Below are positions 1 through 8,453 of a DNA stretch of 64,000 nt, one piece after another. The stretch is from an uncultured Spirochaetaceae bacterium (GTDB lineage Bacteria; Spirochaetota; Spirochaetia; Sphaerochaetales; Sphaerochaetaceae). Under the pieces are notes generated by a model, which was given only the letters and a program-made list of their open reading frames with translations, made no database searches and was not told the DNA's origin. The stretch covers positions 1 through 64,000 of the forward strand of contig CALXYN010000001.1 of assembly GCA_944392975.1 (NCBI GenBank), in the 5' to 3' direction. Position 1 is the stretch's first letter; every line of letters begins with the position of its first letter. A program made the translations under genes and the position numbers.

Positions 1-312
1 CAAAGCGATGAAAGAGACAGAGAGCGTCACAGGAAGGCGTGCTGCTATTAATTCTCTTATCTCTGCACCTCCTGCACTCCGCCCCCAATCTCCAGTAATG
101 AATGAAAAAAGAAACGATACATAGCGTGTGAAGAATGGCTCATTAAGTCCTGCCATTTCCTGATACGCTTCAACTTCACTCTCTGTGGCATCTTCAGAAA
201 GAATGTATGAAGAACTGTCTCCCGAAGAAAAAGCAATGCAGGAGAAAACCAGAAAGGAGACGATAAGCATCGTCAAAGGTACTGTTAATATTCGTCTCCA
301 GATTCTTTCCAT
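1..312 (-). CDS. ABC transporter permease (DppB/OppB-like), 5' part only
   Basis: The gene runs off the left edge; about 104 codons are visible. Translation begins MERIWRRILTVPLTMLIVSF, a cytoplasmic arginine-rich start followed by a membrane span. A soluble stretch then resembles the periplasmic region of dipeptide/oligopeptide permeases, including GLNEPFFTRY and a second hydrophobic start ending LPVTLSVSFIAL. It begins 34 nt after the stop of the solute-binding protein gene on the same strand, the usual order for such transporters. The ATG has only a weak ribosome site. Probable role: inner-membrane pore subunit of a peptide or oligosaccharide importer. Substrate cannot be told. Confidence 0.8.
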   Translation of the reverse strand, partial: MERIWRRILTVPLTMLIVSFLVFSCIAFSSGDSSSYILSEDATESEVEAYQEMAGLNEPFFTRYVSFLFSFITGDWGRSAGGAEIRELIAARLPVTLSVSFIAL

Positions 313-346
313 CTGTTGGGATTATATACACATCGGAAGAAATTGG

Positions 347-1825
347 CTAATCCAGAAAAGCATTGCGGAAATGATAGCCATCGGTGAAATCTATATCATA
401 GAGCGAGCTTGAGGAAGCATAAACAGTGGCGTAATGACCGGGAATTATAACTGGAACATACTCCCAGAGTCCTATCTGGGCTCTTTTCCAGATCTCAACA
501 GCATCTTCTATCGATGACGATGAAGCAAGTTCTGAAATCATTGAAGAAAGTTCTTTGTCATCAAAACCGCCAGGCGATGTTGCGAAAAGATACCCCTTCT
601 CAACAGGAAGAACGACGCTCGAAGCTGCAGATACATAGATATCCCAAGAGGAAGGATCCCTTCTTTTTTCCATAAAGGAAGCCCAATCCATGATTATAAT
701 TTCAGTATTTATTCCTTCCTTCTCAAGCTCTGAAGAAAGAGTGATGGCAATCTTATCTATATTAGACAGATTTGAGGAAAGGATGCGTACACCTTCCCCT
801 TCATACGAAGAAGCATCCAAAAATTTCGTCGCAAGCTCTTCATCCTCTCGTCCATAAACATCAAGGGAGGAATCCACACTCCATTTCCCATTCTCCATGT
901 AATCTGAATGCAATGAAAAGCCATAGTCACCATAGCAGGATCTCATCAGTTCTTCTCTGTCAATGAGAAGAGAAATTGCCCTTCTGAAATCCTGATCTCT
1001 GGATATTCCTTCTTTCTTATTGAAAACAATGACAATTGAACCTGTTTCTCCACCTTTATGAAGTTCAATCGAGCTGTTTTTTTCCAGAGAAGGAACATCA
1101 TCTGAAGAGACCATGTCAATGAAATCATACTGACCGCTTTCAAGACCAAGCCGTCTGGTTACAGGGTCTGATACAAAATTATAACGGATCTCATCTATCT
1201 CAGGTTTGTCACCCCAATATTCATCAAAAGCCTTAAGTTCTATATAAGCACCGGTCGCCCATTCGGCGAGAACATAAGGTCCTGTTCCCGGCGCATCGAT
1301 CACAAGACCGTTATCAGTCAACGAGGAAACAGATGACGCAGGAAGCACAACAGCAGCTTGTGGCGATGAAGCCAGCATCAGAGGAAGGAGAGACAGAGAG
1401 GACGAGGCCTCTATGACAATATTATTACCATCTGCATGAAACACGCTCTCCCCGGTTATTTTCCTGGCATTGCTATATACACTGAGCCACCTGTTCAATG
1501 AGGATACTACATCCTCCGGCGTAAGAACGCTTCCATCATGAAAGTGTACATCTTGTTGTAAAGTAAGTACCAATGTATGCCCTGCATCCATTAGCTCATA
1601 AGCAGAAGCCAAGCATGGCACAATATTACCATCTTCATCAATCGAAAGGAGCCGTTCATAGACATTGCCTACTGCAATATTACGTCCTGAAACGGATGAT
1701 GAGACCATTACATCCAGTGTGGGAGGCTCCTGAGCTGTAGCAACAGAGAGAACAGAGCCATCTCGTTCTGCAACACATGAGACAAACAACGTACAAGCAA
1801 TAAGGATGAGCAGAATGCGTCTCAT
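347..1825 (-). CDS. ABC transporter substrate-binding lipoprotein, SBP_bac_5 (peptide/nickel/oligosaccharide) family
   Basis: This 492-residue protein has a lipoprotein signal peptide with a hydrophobic core (residues 3-15) and a lipobox ending at Cys17 (LFVSC). The mature part has family-5 features: QEPPTLDVM near the start, VYERLL, HDGSVLTPEDVVSSLNRW, and GTGPYVLAEWATG in mid-protein. Family members deliver peptides, and sometimes oligosaccharides, to a DppBC-type permease; the permease gene follows directly. A strong AAGGAGG site precedes the ATG. An imperfect rho-independent hairpin separates it from the SDR gene upstream, so it may have its own expression level. Ligand unknown. Confidence 0.88.
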   Translation of the reverse strand: MRRILLILIACTLFVSCVAERDGSVLSVATAQEPPTLDVMVSSSVSGRNIAVGNVYERLLSIDEDGNIVPCLASAYELMDAGHTLVLTLQQDVHFHDGSVLTPEDVVSSLNRWLSVYSNARKITGESVFHADGNNIVIEASSSLSLLPLMLASSPQAAVVLPASSVSSLTDNGLVIDAPGTGPYVLAEWATGAYIELKAFDEYWGDKPEIDEIRYNFVSDPVTRRLGLESGQYDFIDMVSSDDVPSLEKNSSIELHKGGETGSIVIVFNKKEGISRDQDFRRAISLLIDREELMRSCYGDYGFSLHSDYMENGKWSVDSSLDVYGREDEELATKFLDASSYEGEGVRILSSNLSNIDKIAITLSSELEKEGINTEIIIMDWASFMEKRRDPSSWDIYVSAASSVVLPVEKGYLFATSPGGFDDKELSSMISELASSSSIEDAVEIWKRAQIGLWEYVPVIIPGHYATVYASSSSLYDIDFTDGYHFRNAFLD

Positions 1826-1836
1826 CTGGCCTCCTT

Positions 1837-1866
1837 TTAAAAAAGCCTGGGAGAGAAACCCTGGCT
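1837..1866 (-). terminator. Rho-independent terminator after the SDR gene
   Basis: On the minus strand AGCCAGGG pairs with CCCAGGCT (one A-A mismatch) around a 7-nt loop and is followed by TTTTTTAAAA. It lies between the SDR stop and the solute-binding protein start, so it probably attenuates rather than fully ends transcription into the transporter genes. Confidence 0.6.
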
Positions 1867-1886
1867 CTTTTTATATACAGTTTGTT

Positions 1887-2672
1887 TTACTGTGGCTGCT
1901 TGCCAATGTATGCAAGAATACCACCATCGACATAAAGAACATGTCCGTTTACAAAGTTGGAAGCATCTGAAGCAAGGAATACTGCTGGTCCCTGAAGATC
2001 AGATGTCTTTCCCCATCTATGTGCAGGTGTCTTTGCAAGGATAAACTCATTGAACGGATTTCCAGGAACTCTGAGAGGAGCTGTCTGCGGTGTCTCGATG
2101 TATCCAGGTCCAATACCATTGCACTGAATGTTATATTCACCATACTCGGATGCGATGTTTCTTGTAAGCATCTTGAGACCACCCTTTGCAGCTGCATAAG
2201 CGCTGACAGTCTCTCTTCCGAGTTCAGACATCATAGAACAGATGTTGATGATCTTTCCATGTCCCTGCTTGATCATTCCAGGAATAACAGCCTTTGATAC
2301 GATGAAAGGTCCGTTGAGGTCGATATCAATAACCTTGCGGAAATCAGCTGCACTCATCTCAACCATCGGGATTCTCTTGATGATACCAGCGTTATTCACA
2401 AGGATATCAATCTTTCCAAGATCATTGATGATCTTCTCTGTCGTTGCCTGTACCTGAGCTTCATCTGTAACATCACAGACATAACCCTTGGCATCGATTC
2501 CGATTTCCTTATATGAAGCCAGGCCTTTGTCTACAAGCTCCTGGTTGATATCATTGAATGCAATTGCGGCTCCTGCCTTGTGGAATGCTGTCGCAATAGC
2601 GAAACCGATTCCATAGGATGCACCGGTCACCCATGCAACTTTTCCTTCAAGGGAAAAATCTTTCATCTCCAT
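1887..2672 (-). CDS. Short-chain dehydrogenase, gluconate 5-dehydrogenase-like
   Basis: A classical SDR of 261 residues. The NAD(P)-binding motif TGASYGIG is near residue 16, NNAG near residue 93, the catalytic Ser is in ICSMMSE and the Tyr/Lys pair is in SAYAAAKGG. The stretch KRIPMVEMSAADFRKVIDID and the ending ILAKTPAHRWG closely resemble gluconate 5-dehydrogenase / 2-deoxygluconate dehydrogenase proteins, which interconvert keto sugar acids in hexuronate and gluconate breakdown. An AGGAGG site fixes the ATG. The glycosidase gene lies 92 bp upstream on the same strand, with a strong palindrome in between, so the pair probably works on one carbohydrate. Exact substrate is inferred only from similarity. 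Confidence 0.85.
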   Translation of the reverse strand: MEMKDFSLEGKVAWVTGASYGIGFAIATAFHKAGAAIAFNDINQELVDKGLASYKEIGIDAKGYVCDVTDEAQVQATTEKIINDLGKIDILVNNAGIIKRIPMVEMSAADFRKVIDIDLNGPFIVSKAVIPGMIKQGHGKIINICSMMSELGRETVSAYAAAKGGLKMLTRNIASEYGEYNIQCNGIGPGYIETPQTAPLRVPGNPFNEFILAKTPAHRWGKTSDLQGPAVFLASDASNFVNGHVLYVDGGILAYIGKQPQ

Positions 2673-2739
2673 TTTATGCCTCCTGTATCTAAAATACCGA
2701 CAAAAGAAGTCTACAACACCTCTTCCTGTCTTTCAAGAA

Positions 2740-2760
2740 AAACGGAACAATGTTCCGTTT
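2740..2760. promoter_or_regulatory. 21-bp perfect palindrome upstream of the SDR gene (operator candidate)
   Basis: Arms AAACGGAACA and TGTTCCGTTT are exact reverse complements around a single central base. The shape (GGAAC/GTTCC around a central AT step) resembles IclR-family KdgR/UxuR-type operators that control sugar-acid genes. There is no U-run, so a terminator is less likely. The regulator is not in the window. Confidence 0.5.
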
Positions 2761-2764
2761 CTGT

Positions 2765-4186
2765 TTATAGCTTATCAATAAGCATTGAGCATTTTCCCGA
2801 TGGAATCGGAAGAGTCTTCTTCTTGTCATCCTCAAGAATATGGATGGTGAAGTAATAGAGCTTCTCCGACTCAAGCCTGATTTCCCAGCCTCTTACATTC
2901 TTATTGGAAAGAATCGTAATGCTGTTCTTCTTCAAGGAAAGATCCTCTATGCCCATCTCCTCAAGAGACTGCATCGTCCAGTTTACAGTCTTTCTCGGAA
3001 GGGAGATATCCAGTCCGATGATGTTCTCTATCATCAGTGTGATAGAGACAAGACCGAGCATTGGAAGATATCTTCTCTTATTCTCAAAACCCTCTGGAAC
3101 AGATGCAGGACCCTCTGAGCCTGGCTTGTAGATCTCCCAGCAATCTCCCTGCTTCTCTGCATCTGGATGAAGCGTATCGAGAATGAAATACATATGCCTT
3201 ATCGTACATTCGCGCGCAAATACGAATGAACCATAGTTCATGAGTCCTTTGACTATCATATAGATGAAGAAAGATGTGACTCCACCACAGTAGCCATTTC
3301 CATCCTCTGAGAAATAGCGGGAAGAAGCAGGTACTGACGGGAACGGGTTCTCCGTACCGAACTCATTCTCATCTTTCAGCTCGTCGATAAGGAATGATGC
3401 GTACTCATTATTAGGTATTTCCGCAAGCAGTGTCATGAAACATCCGATATGCTTGTTCTTTATTCTCTGCTCGTCTTTATCGAGATCATAATAGAAATGA
3501 TCCTCGCTATCCCACATCATGCCGTTGATTCTAGTTTTCACAGAGAAATAAATTCTCTTATAACGGAAAGCAAGCTCCTTATCATTAAGGATATCTCCGA
3601 TATACGACATGTATAGCGCAAAGACCGCGATTGAAGCATTATAGTCAACAGTGTATTCAGCACCTTCCCGTGGAAGATTTCCCATATGAGTTGCACTGTA
3701 TGGAACACTGTAAAGACCGTTCGGCTTCATGCAGTTTGTCTGTATCCACTGGAAGTATTTCTCCAGAACCGGCACTACTTCCTTCAGTCTCTTCTTGTTT
3801 CCAATCTTGTGGAAAAACACGAACTCCACATATGAAAGAAGAGGAAGGGAAATACCCAATGGATTATCTTCAGAGAATACAGGCTGTCTAGTTGCAATAT
3901 CGTAGCACTCTGCAATCTGACCATCTTCTCCCTGCATTGAGTAGAAGAAATCAATCATTGAATATGGACTATATTGTTGATTGCTATATACCAGGAATAG
4001 GGATGATAAACACGCATCAAAGAGATTTATTACTGATAAATCCCCATGAGTGAAGTAACCTTCAGGGAATACTCCATCCTTCTCACCAGGGTGCCAGACC
4101 TCATCCAGCCATACCCAGGTTCTGTCATACATGTCAACAAAATCCTGATCATAGAAATGAATTCGGGGGACTAAATCTTTTACCAA
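2765..4186 (-). CDS. Glycoside hydrolase of the (alpha/alpha)6-barrel type (MGH1/GH63/trehalase-like)
   Basis: About 473 residues, no signal peptide. Recurrent helical segments contain family-like pieces such as DYNASIAVFALYMSYIGDIL, GMMWDSEDHFYYDLD, NGYCGGVTSFFIYMIVKGL and CWEIYKPGSEGP. These resemble the mannosylglycerate-hydrolase-like and GH63 glucosidases, inverting enzymes that release glucose or related sugars from small alpha-glycosides. Two TTG codons could start it; the one at 4186 is 8 nt from a GCGGAG site, the one at 4192 only 2 nt. It precedes the SDR gene on the same strand. Being cytoplasmic, it probably acts on an imported glycoside. Specificity unknown. Confidence 0.7.
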   Translation of the reverse strand: MVKDLVPRIHFYDQDFVDMYDRTWVWLDEVWHPGEKDGVFPEGYFTHGDLSVINLFDACLSSLFLVYSNQQYSPYSMIDFFYSMQGEDGQIAECYDIATRQPVFSEDNPLGISLPLLSYVEFVFFHKIGNKKRLKEVVPVLEKYFQWIQTNCMKPNGLYSVPYSATHMGNLPREGAEYTVDYNASIAVFALYMSYIGDILNDKELAFRYKRIYFSVKTRINGMMWDSEDHFYYDLDKDEQRIKNKHIGCFMTLLAEIPNNEYASFLIDELKDENEFGTENPFPSVPASSRYFSEDGNGYCGGVTSFFIYMIVKGLMNYGSFVFARECTIRHMYFILDTLHPDAEKQGDCWEIYKPGSEGPASVPEGFENKRRYLPMLGLVSITLMIENIIGLDISLPRKTVNWTMQSLEEMGIEDLSLKKNSITILSNKNVRGWEIRLESEKLYYFTIHILEDDKKKTLPIPSGKCSMLIDKL

Positions 4187-4246
4187 TTCCAAAACTCCGC
4201 AAACTAAGGAAAAATCCCTGCTCTTTGTCCTTAAATCGCATTTTAC

Positions 4247-4275
4247 ATATTATCGCAAGGGTGCTGAGAAGTCAA
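4247..4275 (-). promoter_or_regulatory. Sigma-70 promoter for the glycosidase-SDR genes
   Basis: On the minus strand TTGACT (4270-4275) is followed after exactly 17 bp by TAATAT (4247-4252). This gives a leader of about 50 nt before the TTG start. Confidence 0.6.
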
Positions 4276-4366
4276 ATTGTTTTTTTCTTGCGTTTTCTAT
4301 TGCAGTAAAAAGAATTAGTTAAAAATTATTTTTTTATAGCCTCTTGACTTCTTGCCGGTAACACTA

Positions 4367-5311
4367 TCATTTTCCCCCGCCTTGCAACTTTCCGGCAATC
4401 ATCTCAAGAGCCCCTTTTCTGATCTCAATACTGAATTTCTGTCCTTTATGCGTAAACAGTTCCCCATCACAGTGAGCTTCTATGCATTCTGAAGAGGTCT
4501 CAATTCCTACGCGCTCAGCCCTTACACAGGTAAAAGTCCTTTTATCAGAAACATGAGAGCCCCTGAGAAAAGCAAAGACAGCTTTCAGCAGTCCCTTGCT
4601 TTCAAGAGGAAAATTCGTATACATGACATCCAACAATCCGTCATCGATTTCTGCATCCGGGGCTATCATGAAAGCAGATCCCATCCTCCGTCCATTTGAG
4701 ACTGATACCTGCTGTGTATCGAGGTTAACAACTGCACCATCGATTGTCAGTTTTATGTTATACGGCTTTGGGGGATGGATGAGTATATAAAGAAATGCAA
4801 CAACATAACTCAGCATCCCGTTAATATGCTTATAATCCATTGCCCTGAAATTGACCATCGGCTCAAATCCGAAGCCTGCACCATTTACAAAATACATTCC
4901 GTCCGGATGCTCTGTACCAACACAAAAGCCAACATCAATTTTTCTGGAAATGCCTCTGGCAATAAGCTCGACGGCCTTCTTCTGTTTTGAAGGTATTCCG
5001 GCCATCCAAGAGAAATCATTACCACGGCCAATGGGAATGATACCCATCCTCACACCGCTTACTCCTGATTTCATTATGCCATTCACTGTCTCATTAACAG
5101 TACCATCGCCACCAGCTACCACTATCGTGTCATAACCATATAGAGCCCCTCTTTTCGCGAGGCTCTCTGCATGTCCCGGAGCTCTTGTATATGCGACCGT
5201 GCATTCTCTGGACATATTGCGGAAAAGAGACTGGATTTCTTTAGCTTTCTTTCTTCCGCGCCCCTTAGAAGCATTCGGATTGATTATCAGGAGGATATCC
5301 TTTCTGAGCAT
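4367..5311 (-). CDS. Diacylglycerol/lipid kinase (YegS/DagK family)
   Basis: A 314-residue member of the DAGK catalytic superfamily. The nucleotide-binding start LLIINPNASKGRGRKK is followed by the signature VVAGGDGTVNE near residue 65 and IPIGRGNDFSW near residue 92. These soluble, membrane-associated kinases phosphorylate diacylglycerol or other lipids with ATP and recycle lipid-turnover products. The start lies 9 nt after a TAGAAT -10 with TTGTCG 17 bp upstream and has no Shine-Dalgarno, so the mRNA is nearly leaderless. It is divergent from nagA. The true lipid acceptor cannot be read from sequence. Confidence 0.85.
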   Translation of the reverse strand: MLRKDILLIINPNASKGRGRKKAKEIQSLFRNMSRECTVAYTRAPGHAESLAKRGALYGYDTIVVAGGDGTVNETVNGIMKSGVSGVRMGIIPIGRGNDFSWMAGIPSKQKKAVELIARGISRKIDVGFCVGTEHPDGMYFVNGAGFGFEPMVNFRAMDYKHINGMLSYVVAFLYILIHPPKPYNIKLTIDGAVVNLDTQQVSVSNGRRMGSAFMIAPDAEIDDGLLDVMYTNFPLESKGLLKAVFAFLRGSHVSDKRTFTCVRAERVGIETSSECIEAHCDGELFTHKGQKFSIEIRKGALEMIAGKLQGGGK

Positions 5312-5320
5312 GGCACTACA

Positions 5321-5349
5321 ATTCTAGTAAAACAATAAAGAACCGACAA
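5321..5349 (-). promoter_or_regulatory. Promoter of the lipid kinase gene (near-leaderless)
   Basis: Minus-strand TTGTCG (5344-5349), 17-bp spacer, TAGAAT (5321-5326). The predicted RNA start is about 2-3 nt before the ATG. Confidence 0.55.
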
Positions 5350-5407
5350 CAAAAAAAGCAGATAAAAGGTCTAAACAGGAGAAAAGAATGCCGTTTTTCC
5401 ATTGCAA

Positions 5408-5416
5408 TGGTATACT
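5408..5416 (+). promoter_or_regulatory. Extended -10 element of nagA (leaderless)
   Basis: TGG-TATACT ends 6 nt before the nagA ATG at 5423. The -35 region is weak, as is usual with an extended -10. Confidence 0.5.
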
Positions 5417-5422
5417 CAGGCT

Positions 5423-6559
5423 ATGAAGAAAATAATCAGGAATATAGAAGCCGTCATCGCTGACAGGCTTACCAGAACGGATATCGTCATAGAAGATGGT
5501 GTTTTCGGCTATGAAGGCGGAAAAGCTGAGGAAATCGACGGCAGCAACCTGCTTGCTGTTCCAGGTTTTATAGATACACATATCCATGGAATCGGTGGCT
5601 CAGGCACGGAAGATGGCACAGAAGAAGCGATTCTGAATATGTCATCAGCATTGGCCAAGGCTGGTGTAACCTCCTTCTTCCCTACTATCTATACAGACAC
5701 TATGGAGCGTATAACAATGGATGAGAGAGCCATTGTCAGCGCAGCAGGAAAGGAAAAAGGAGCCTCAATTGCAGGAATCCATATTGAAGGCCCCTTCATT
5801 TCACCTAATAGAATCGGTGCTCAGAATCCGGCAGGGAGGCTTGATCCTGACGAAGCTGCCTTCTCCACCATGCTGGAAAATGGAAAAGGAATGGTGAAAG
5901 CCATGACGATTGCCCCAGAACTTCCGGGTGTTGATAAAATTGCAAAACTTTGCAGTGAAAATGGCATTGTTTTATTAATGGGCCATACAGATGCAAGTTA
6001 TGAAGAAGCCCTGAACGGCATGAAGATGGGCATCAGGCATACTACGCATCTTTTTAACGCAATGTCAGGATTCCAGCATAGAAAGCCTGGTGTTGTCGGA
6101 TGTGCCTTGATGAATAATGCCATGAGTGCAGAGATAATCGCGGATGGAAAGCATGTGAGATCCGATATCGTCAGATTCATCATTGAAACAAAAGGCCCTG
6201 ACAAGGTTACTGTAATCACAGACTCTCTCCGCCCAACAATGCAAGAAGAAGGAAAAAAGACAGCAAATGGTGTGGAAGTTGAAATGGGAGATGGCCTTTG
6301 GGTAACAAAGGGCAGGCCAGAACTTATTCAGGGATCTGCACTGACAATGCATAAGGCATTTGTGAATCTTGTACAGTGGGGATTACCAATAGAGACAGCT
6401 TCTGCTGTAACTGCAACGACTCCTGCAAAAATTTATTCGCTTTCTGATAGAGGAGAGATTATGCCAGGAAAGAGAGCTGACCTTGTTGTAATGGATAGGA
6501 ATCTCAGCATAAAATTCACGATGATCAATGGAGAAATAATATGTGGTACAGCAAACTGA
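5423..6559 (+). CDS. nagA: N-acetylglucosamine-6-phosphate deacetylase
   Basis: Cytoplasmic amidohydrolase of about 378 residues that converts GlcNAc-6-P to GlcN-6-P and acetate in amino-sugar use and cell-wall recycling. Family marks, in order: HIHGIGG metal-binding motif, GVTSFFPTIYTD, HIEGPFISP, GHTDAS, RHTTHLFNAMS and the catalytic Asp in VITDSL. A TTG at 5402 would lengthen it, but that codon lies upstream of the likely -10 box; the ATG at 5423 is 6 nt after TATACT and gives a normal family start (MKKIIRNIEAVIAD). The end overlaps pepD by 19 nt. No nagB is visible nearby. Confidence 0.93.
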   Translation: MKKIIRNIEAVIADRLTRTDIVIEDGVFGYEGGKAEEIDGSNLLAVPGFIDTHIHGIGGSGTEDGTEEAILNMSSALAKAGVTSFFPTIYTDTMERITMDERAIVSAAGKEKGASIAGIHIEGPFISPNRIGAQNPAGRLDPDEAAFSTMLENGKGMVKAMTIAPELPGVDKIAKLCSENGIVLLMGHTDASYEEALNGMKMGIRHTTHLFNAMSGFQHRKPGVVGCALMNNAMSAEIIADGKHVRSDIVRFIIETKGPDKVTVITDSLRPTMQEEGKKTANGVEVEMGDGLWVTKGRPELIQGSALTMHKAFVNLVQWGLPIETASAVTATTPAKIYSLSDRGEIMPGKRADLVVMDRNLSIKFTMINGEIICGTAN

Positions 6560-7968
6560 ATAACAAAAGATTGTGGAAGATCTTCTCGGAGATTTCCGCA
6601 ATTCCAAGAGAAAGTGGAAATGAGAAAGGGATCAGGGAATACCTTCTTTCCTGGGCAAAGGCAAATAAGATAGACGCAGTATCTGATACAAAGGGAAATG
6701 TCTACATGTCAAAACCGGGAACAAAGGGTCTGGAGAATCTTCCTCCTGTTGCACTTCAGGCACATGTTGATATGGTCTGCGTGAAGAAAGAGAACAGTAA
6801 CCATGACTTCACGAAGGATGGCATAAAGATAAAAACAGATGGCGAATATGTGTTTGCTGATGGAACATCACTCGGAGCAGACGACGGAATCGGGGTTGCA
6901 ATCATACTCGACATCTTCTCCGACCCAGATGCAAAGCATGGTCCGATTGAAGGAATCTTCACCGTAGAGGAAGAGACAGGACTTGGCGGAGCATATTCCA
7001 TAGATCCAGAGAAAGTTAAAGCAAGAAGATTGATTAATATCGACAGTGAGGAGGAAGGCCTTCTTTATATCGGGTGCGCAGGCGGTATCGATATCGACGC
7101 ATCAATGAAACTCAAATATGAAAAGGCAACAGGAACTGCACTCTCTGTAAAGGTATCAGGACTCCTTGGAGGACATAGCGGTGGAGAAATCCACAAAGGA
7201 AGAGCAAATGCAATAAGTGTCCTTGCACGCTATCTCGACAGGCTTCCTTCTTTCCAGATTGCCTCGATTTCAGGCGGAACAAGAAGAAATGTCATTCCTT
7301 TCAGTGCAGAAGCTGTAATCACCGTAAATGACAAGGAAGCAGCCCTTTCACAGGCAAAGACGCTCCAGGAAGAGCTAGAAGCAGAGTATAAGATAACGGA
7401 TCCAGGCATCAAACTTTCTGTTACAGAGACAGAGATGCCAGAAATGGCAATAAAGACAAAGAAGAGCCAGAAGATCGCAAACCTTCTCTTCTGTTCTCCA
7501 CATGGAGTGAAAGGTATGAGCGCAGAGCTTCCTGGAATCGTAGAGACTTCAGACAACCTTGCTATCGTATCGATTGAGAAAGATAAGATTCTTGTTGTCT
7601 ATACAGTAAGAAGCAACATTGATTCCAGAAAGATGGAATTAATGTCGGAAATTCTCACGCTTACAGCAGCTTTCGGTTTCAAAGCAAAGGTGTCGAGCGG
7701 TTATCCTTCCTGGGCACCGGATGCAAAATCAAAGCTGGCAAAGGAAGTTGTCTCTGCATACAAGAGCATCACAGGCAAGAAGCTTCAGGTTACAGCAATA
7801 CATGCAGGACTTGAATGCGGAATTATCAATTCCATCATTCCAGAAATGGAATCCGTGTCACTGGGACCAAATCTCTGGAATGTACATTCTGTGAATGAAA
7901 AGGCAGATGTGGCTTCGTCAGAACGCACTGCTGAATTTGTTAAGAAGATGCTTCCAATGCTCAAATAA
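6541..7968 (+). CDS. pepD: Cytosolic dipeptidase of family M20 (PepD, aminoacyl-histidine dipeptidase)
   Basis: 475 residues, the normal length for PepD. The start MWYSKLNNKRLWKIFSEISA matches the family N-terminus, including IPRESGNE, so a real 19-nt overlap with nagA is likely. Metal-site motifs follow: LQAHVDMVC, GTSLGADDGIG, FTVEEETGLGGA, NIDSEEEGLLYIGCAGG and the lid motif GGHSGGEIHKGR. The enzyme hydrolyses a wide range of dipeptides with two zinc ions in the cytoplasm. A GC-rich hairpin directly after the stop probably ends this transcript. Confidence 0.93.
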   Translation: MWYSKLNNKRLWKIFSEISAIPRESGNEKGIREYLLSWAKANKIDAVSDTKGNVYMSKPGTKGLENLPPVALQAHVDMVCVKKENSNHDFTKDGIKIKTDGEYVFADGTSLGADDGIGVAIILDIFSDPDAKHGPIEGIFTVEEETGLGGAYSIDPEKVKARRLINIDSEEEGLLYIGCAGGIDIDASMKLKYEKATGTALSVKVSGLLGGHSGGEIHKGRANAISVLARYLDRLPSFQIASISGGTRRNVIPFSAEAVITVNDKEAALSQAKTLQEELEAEYKITDPGIKLSVTETEMPEMAIKTKKSQKIANLLFCSPHGVKGMSAELPGIVETSDNLAIVSIEKDKILVVYTVRSNIDSRKMELMSEILTLTAAFGFKAKVSSGYPSWAPDAKSKLAKEVVSAYKSITGKKLQVTAIHAGLECGIINSIIPEMESVSLGPNLWNVHSVNEKADVASSERTAEFVKKMLPMLK

Positions 7969-7976
7969 GGAGGAAT

Positions 7977-8001
7977 GAGGGGCTCCGGCCCCTCTTCTGT
8001 T
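7977..8001 (+). terminator. GC-rich hairpin after pepD
   Basis: GAGGGGC pairs perfectly with GCCCCTC around a TCCG loop, followed by TTCTGTT. A plausible rho-independent terminator for the nagA-pepD unit. Confidence 0.55.
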
Positions 8002-8433
8002 ATGCAAAGAGCTGTCAGACTTTCACTTATCACCCCTCTCTATTACTACCCTTCTGAGCTCACAATCGAAAAGGCACTGAAAAAAGCCGATAAGGAAGGA
8101 ATAGGATATGATGCTGTCATCAAATACAGTTTCACAATACAAGATGAAAAACTCGTGATTTCACGTGAAACATCAGGTGAAAGAAGTGGATATACAGAAG
8201 AGGAGAAAAAAGCAATAGAAAGCGGAGAAACAATAGACAGAAAAAAGGGAGAGGATATGGAGATAGCAGCAGGACAATATCTTTTCGAGCAGCTGCCATT
8301 CATTCCAGAAGAAAAGGATCTTTCTCGGCTTATCCTGCCTTACATCAAAAAGAACAAGGGTTCTTTCTTTGTCCGGATATACAAAGAAAGCTTCCTTGAA
8401 TGTATTATGCAGCTTCTCTTCCCCTCTCCATGA
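8002..8433 (+). CDS. Hypothetical protein, family not recognised
   Basis: An open frame of 143 codons starting MQRAVRLSLITPLYYYPSEL. It is soluble and rich in charged residues (TEEEKKAIESGETIDRKKGE in the middle), with a C-terminal part ending FVRIYKESFLECIMQLLFPS. It has no signal peptide and no membrane span. An in-frame ATG farther upstream at 7975 would place the terminator hairpin inside the gene, so 8002 is preferred. No ribosome site is evident. It sits between two recognised genes on the same strand, fills its interval exactly, and carries a near-perfect parS-like 16-mer in its middle. I cannot assign a function. Confidence 0.5.
   Translation: MQRAVRLSLITPLYYYPSELTIEKALKKADKEGIGYDAVIKYSFTIQDEKLVISRETSGERSGYTEEEKKAIESGETIDRKKGEDMEIAAGQYLFEQLPFIPEEKDLSRLILPYIKKNKGSFFVRIYKESFLECIMQLLFPSP
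8157..8172. other. parS-like site (14 of 16 bases)
   Basis: GATTTCACGTGAAACA differs from the perfect parS sites at 14207 and 14481 only in its first two bases. It lies inside the hypothetical gene, and the ParB gene is about 4 kb away. Confidence 0.45.
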
Positions 8434-8441
8434 AGCTTGGT

Positions 8442-8447
8442 TATACT
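8442..8447 (+). promoter_or_regulatory. -10 box of the TraB-family gene (leaderless)
   Basis: TATACT ends 6 nt before the ATG at 8454, the same spacing as at nagA. The -35 is weak. The element lies just after the stop of the preceding gene. Confidence 0.45.
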
Positions 8448-8453
8448 CATGAC

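Noticed and set aside
5402-5422. TTG at 5402 as the nagA start
   Set aside because: It places the TATACT -10 inside the coding region and gives residues not found in the family; the ATG at 5423 fits better.
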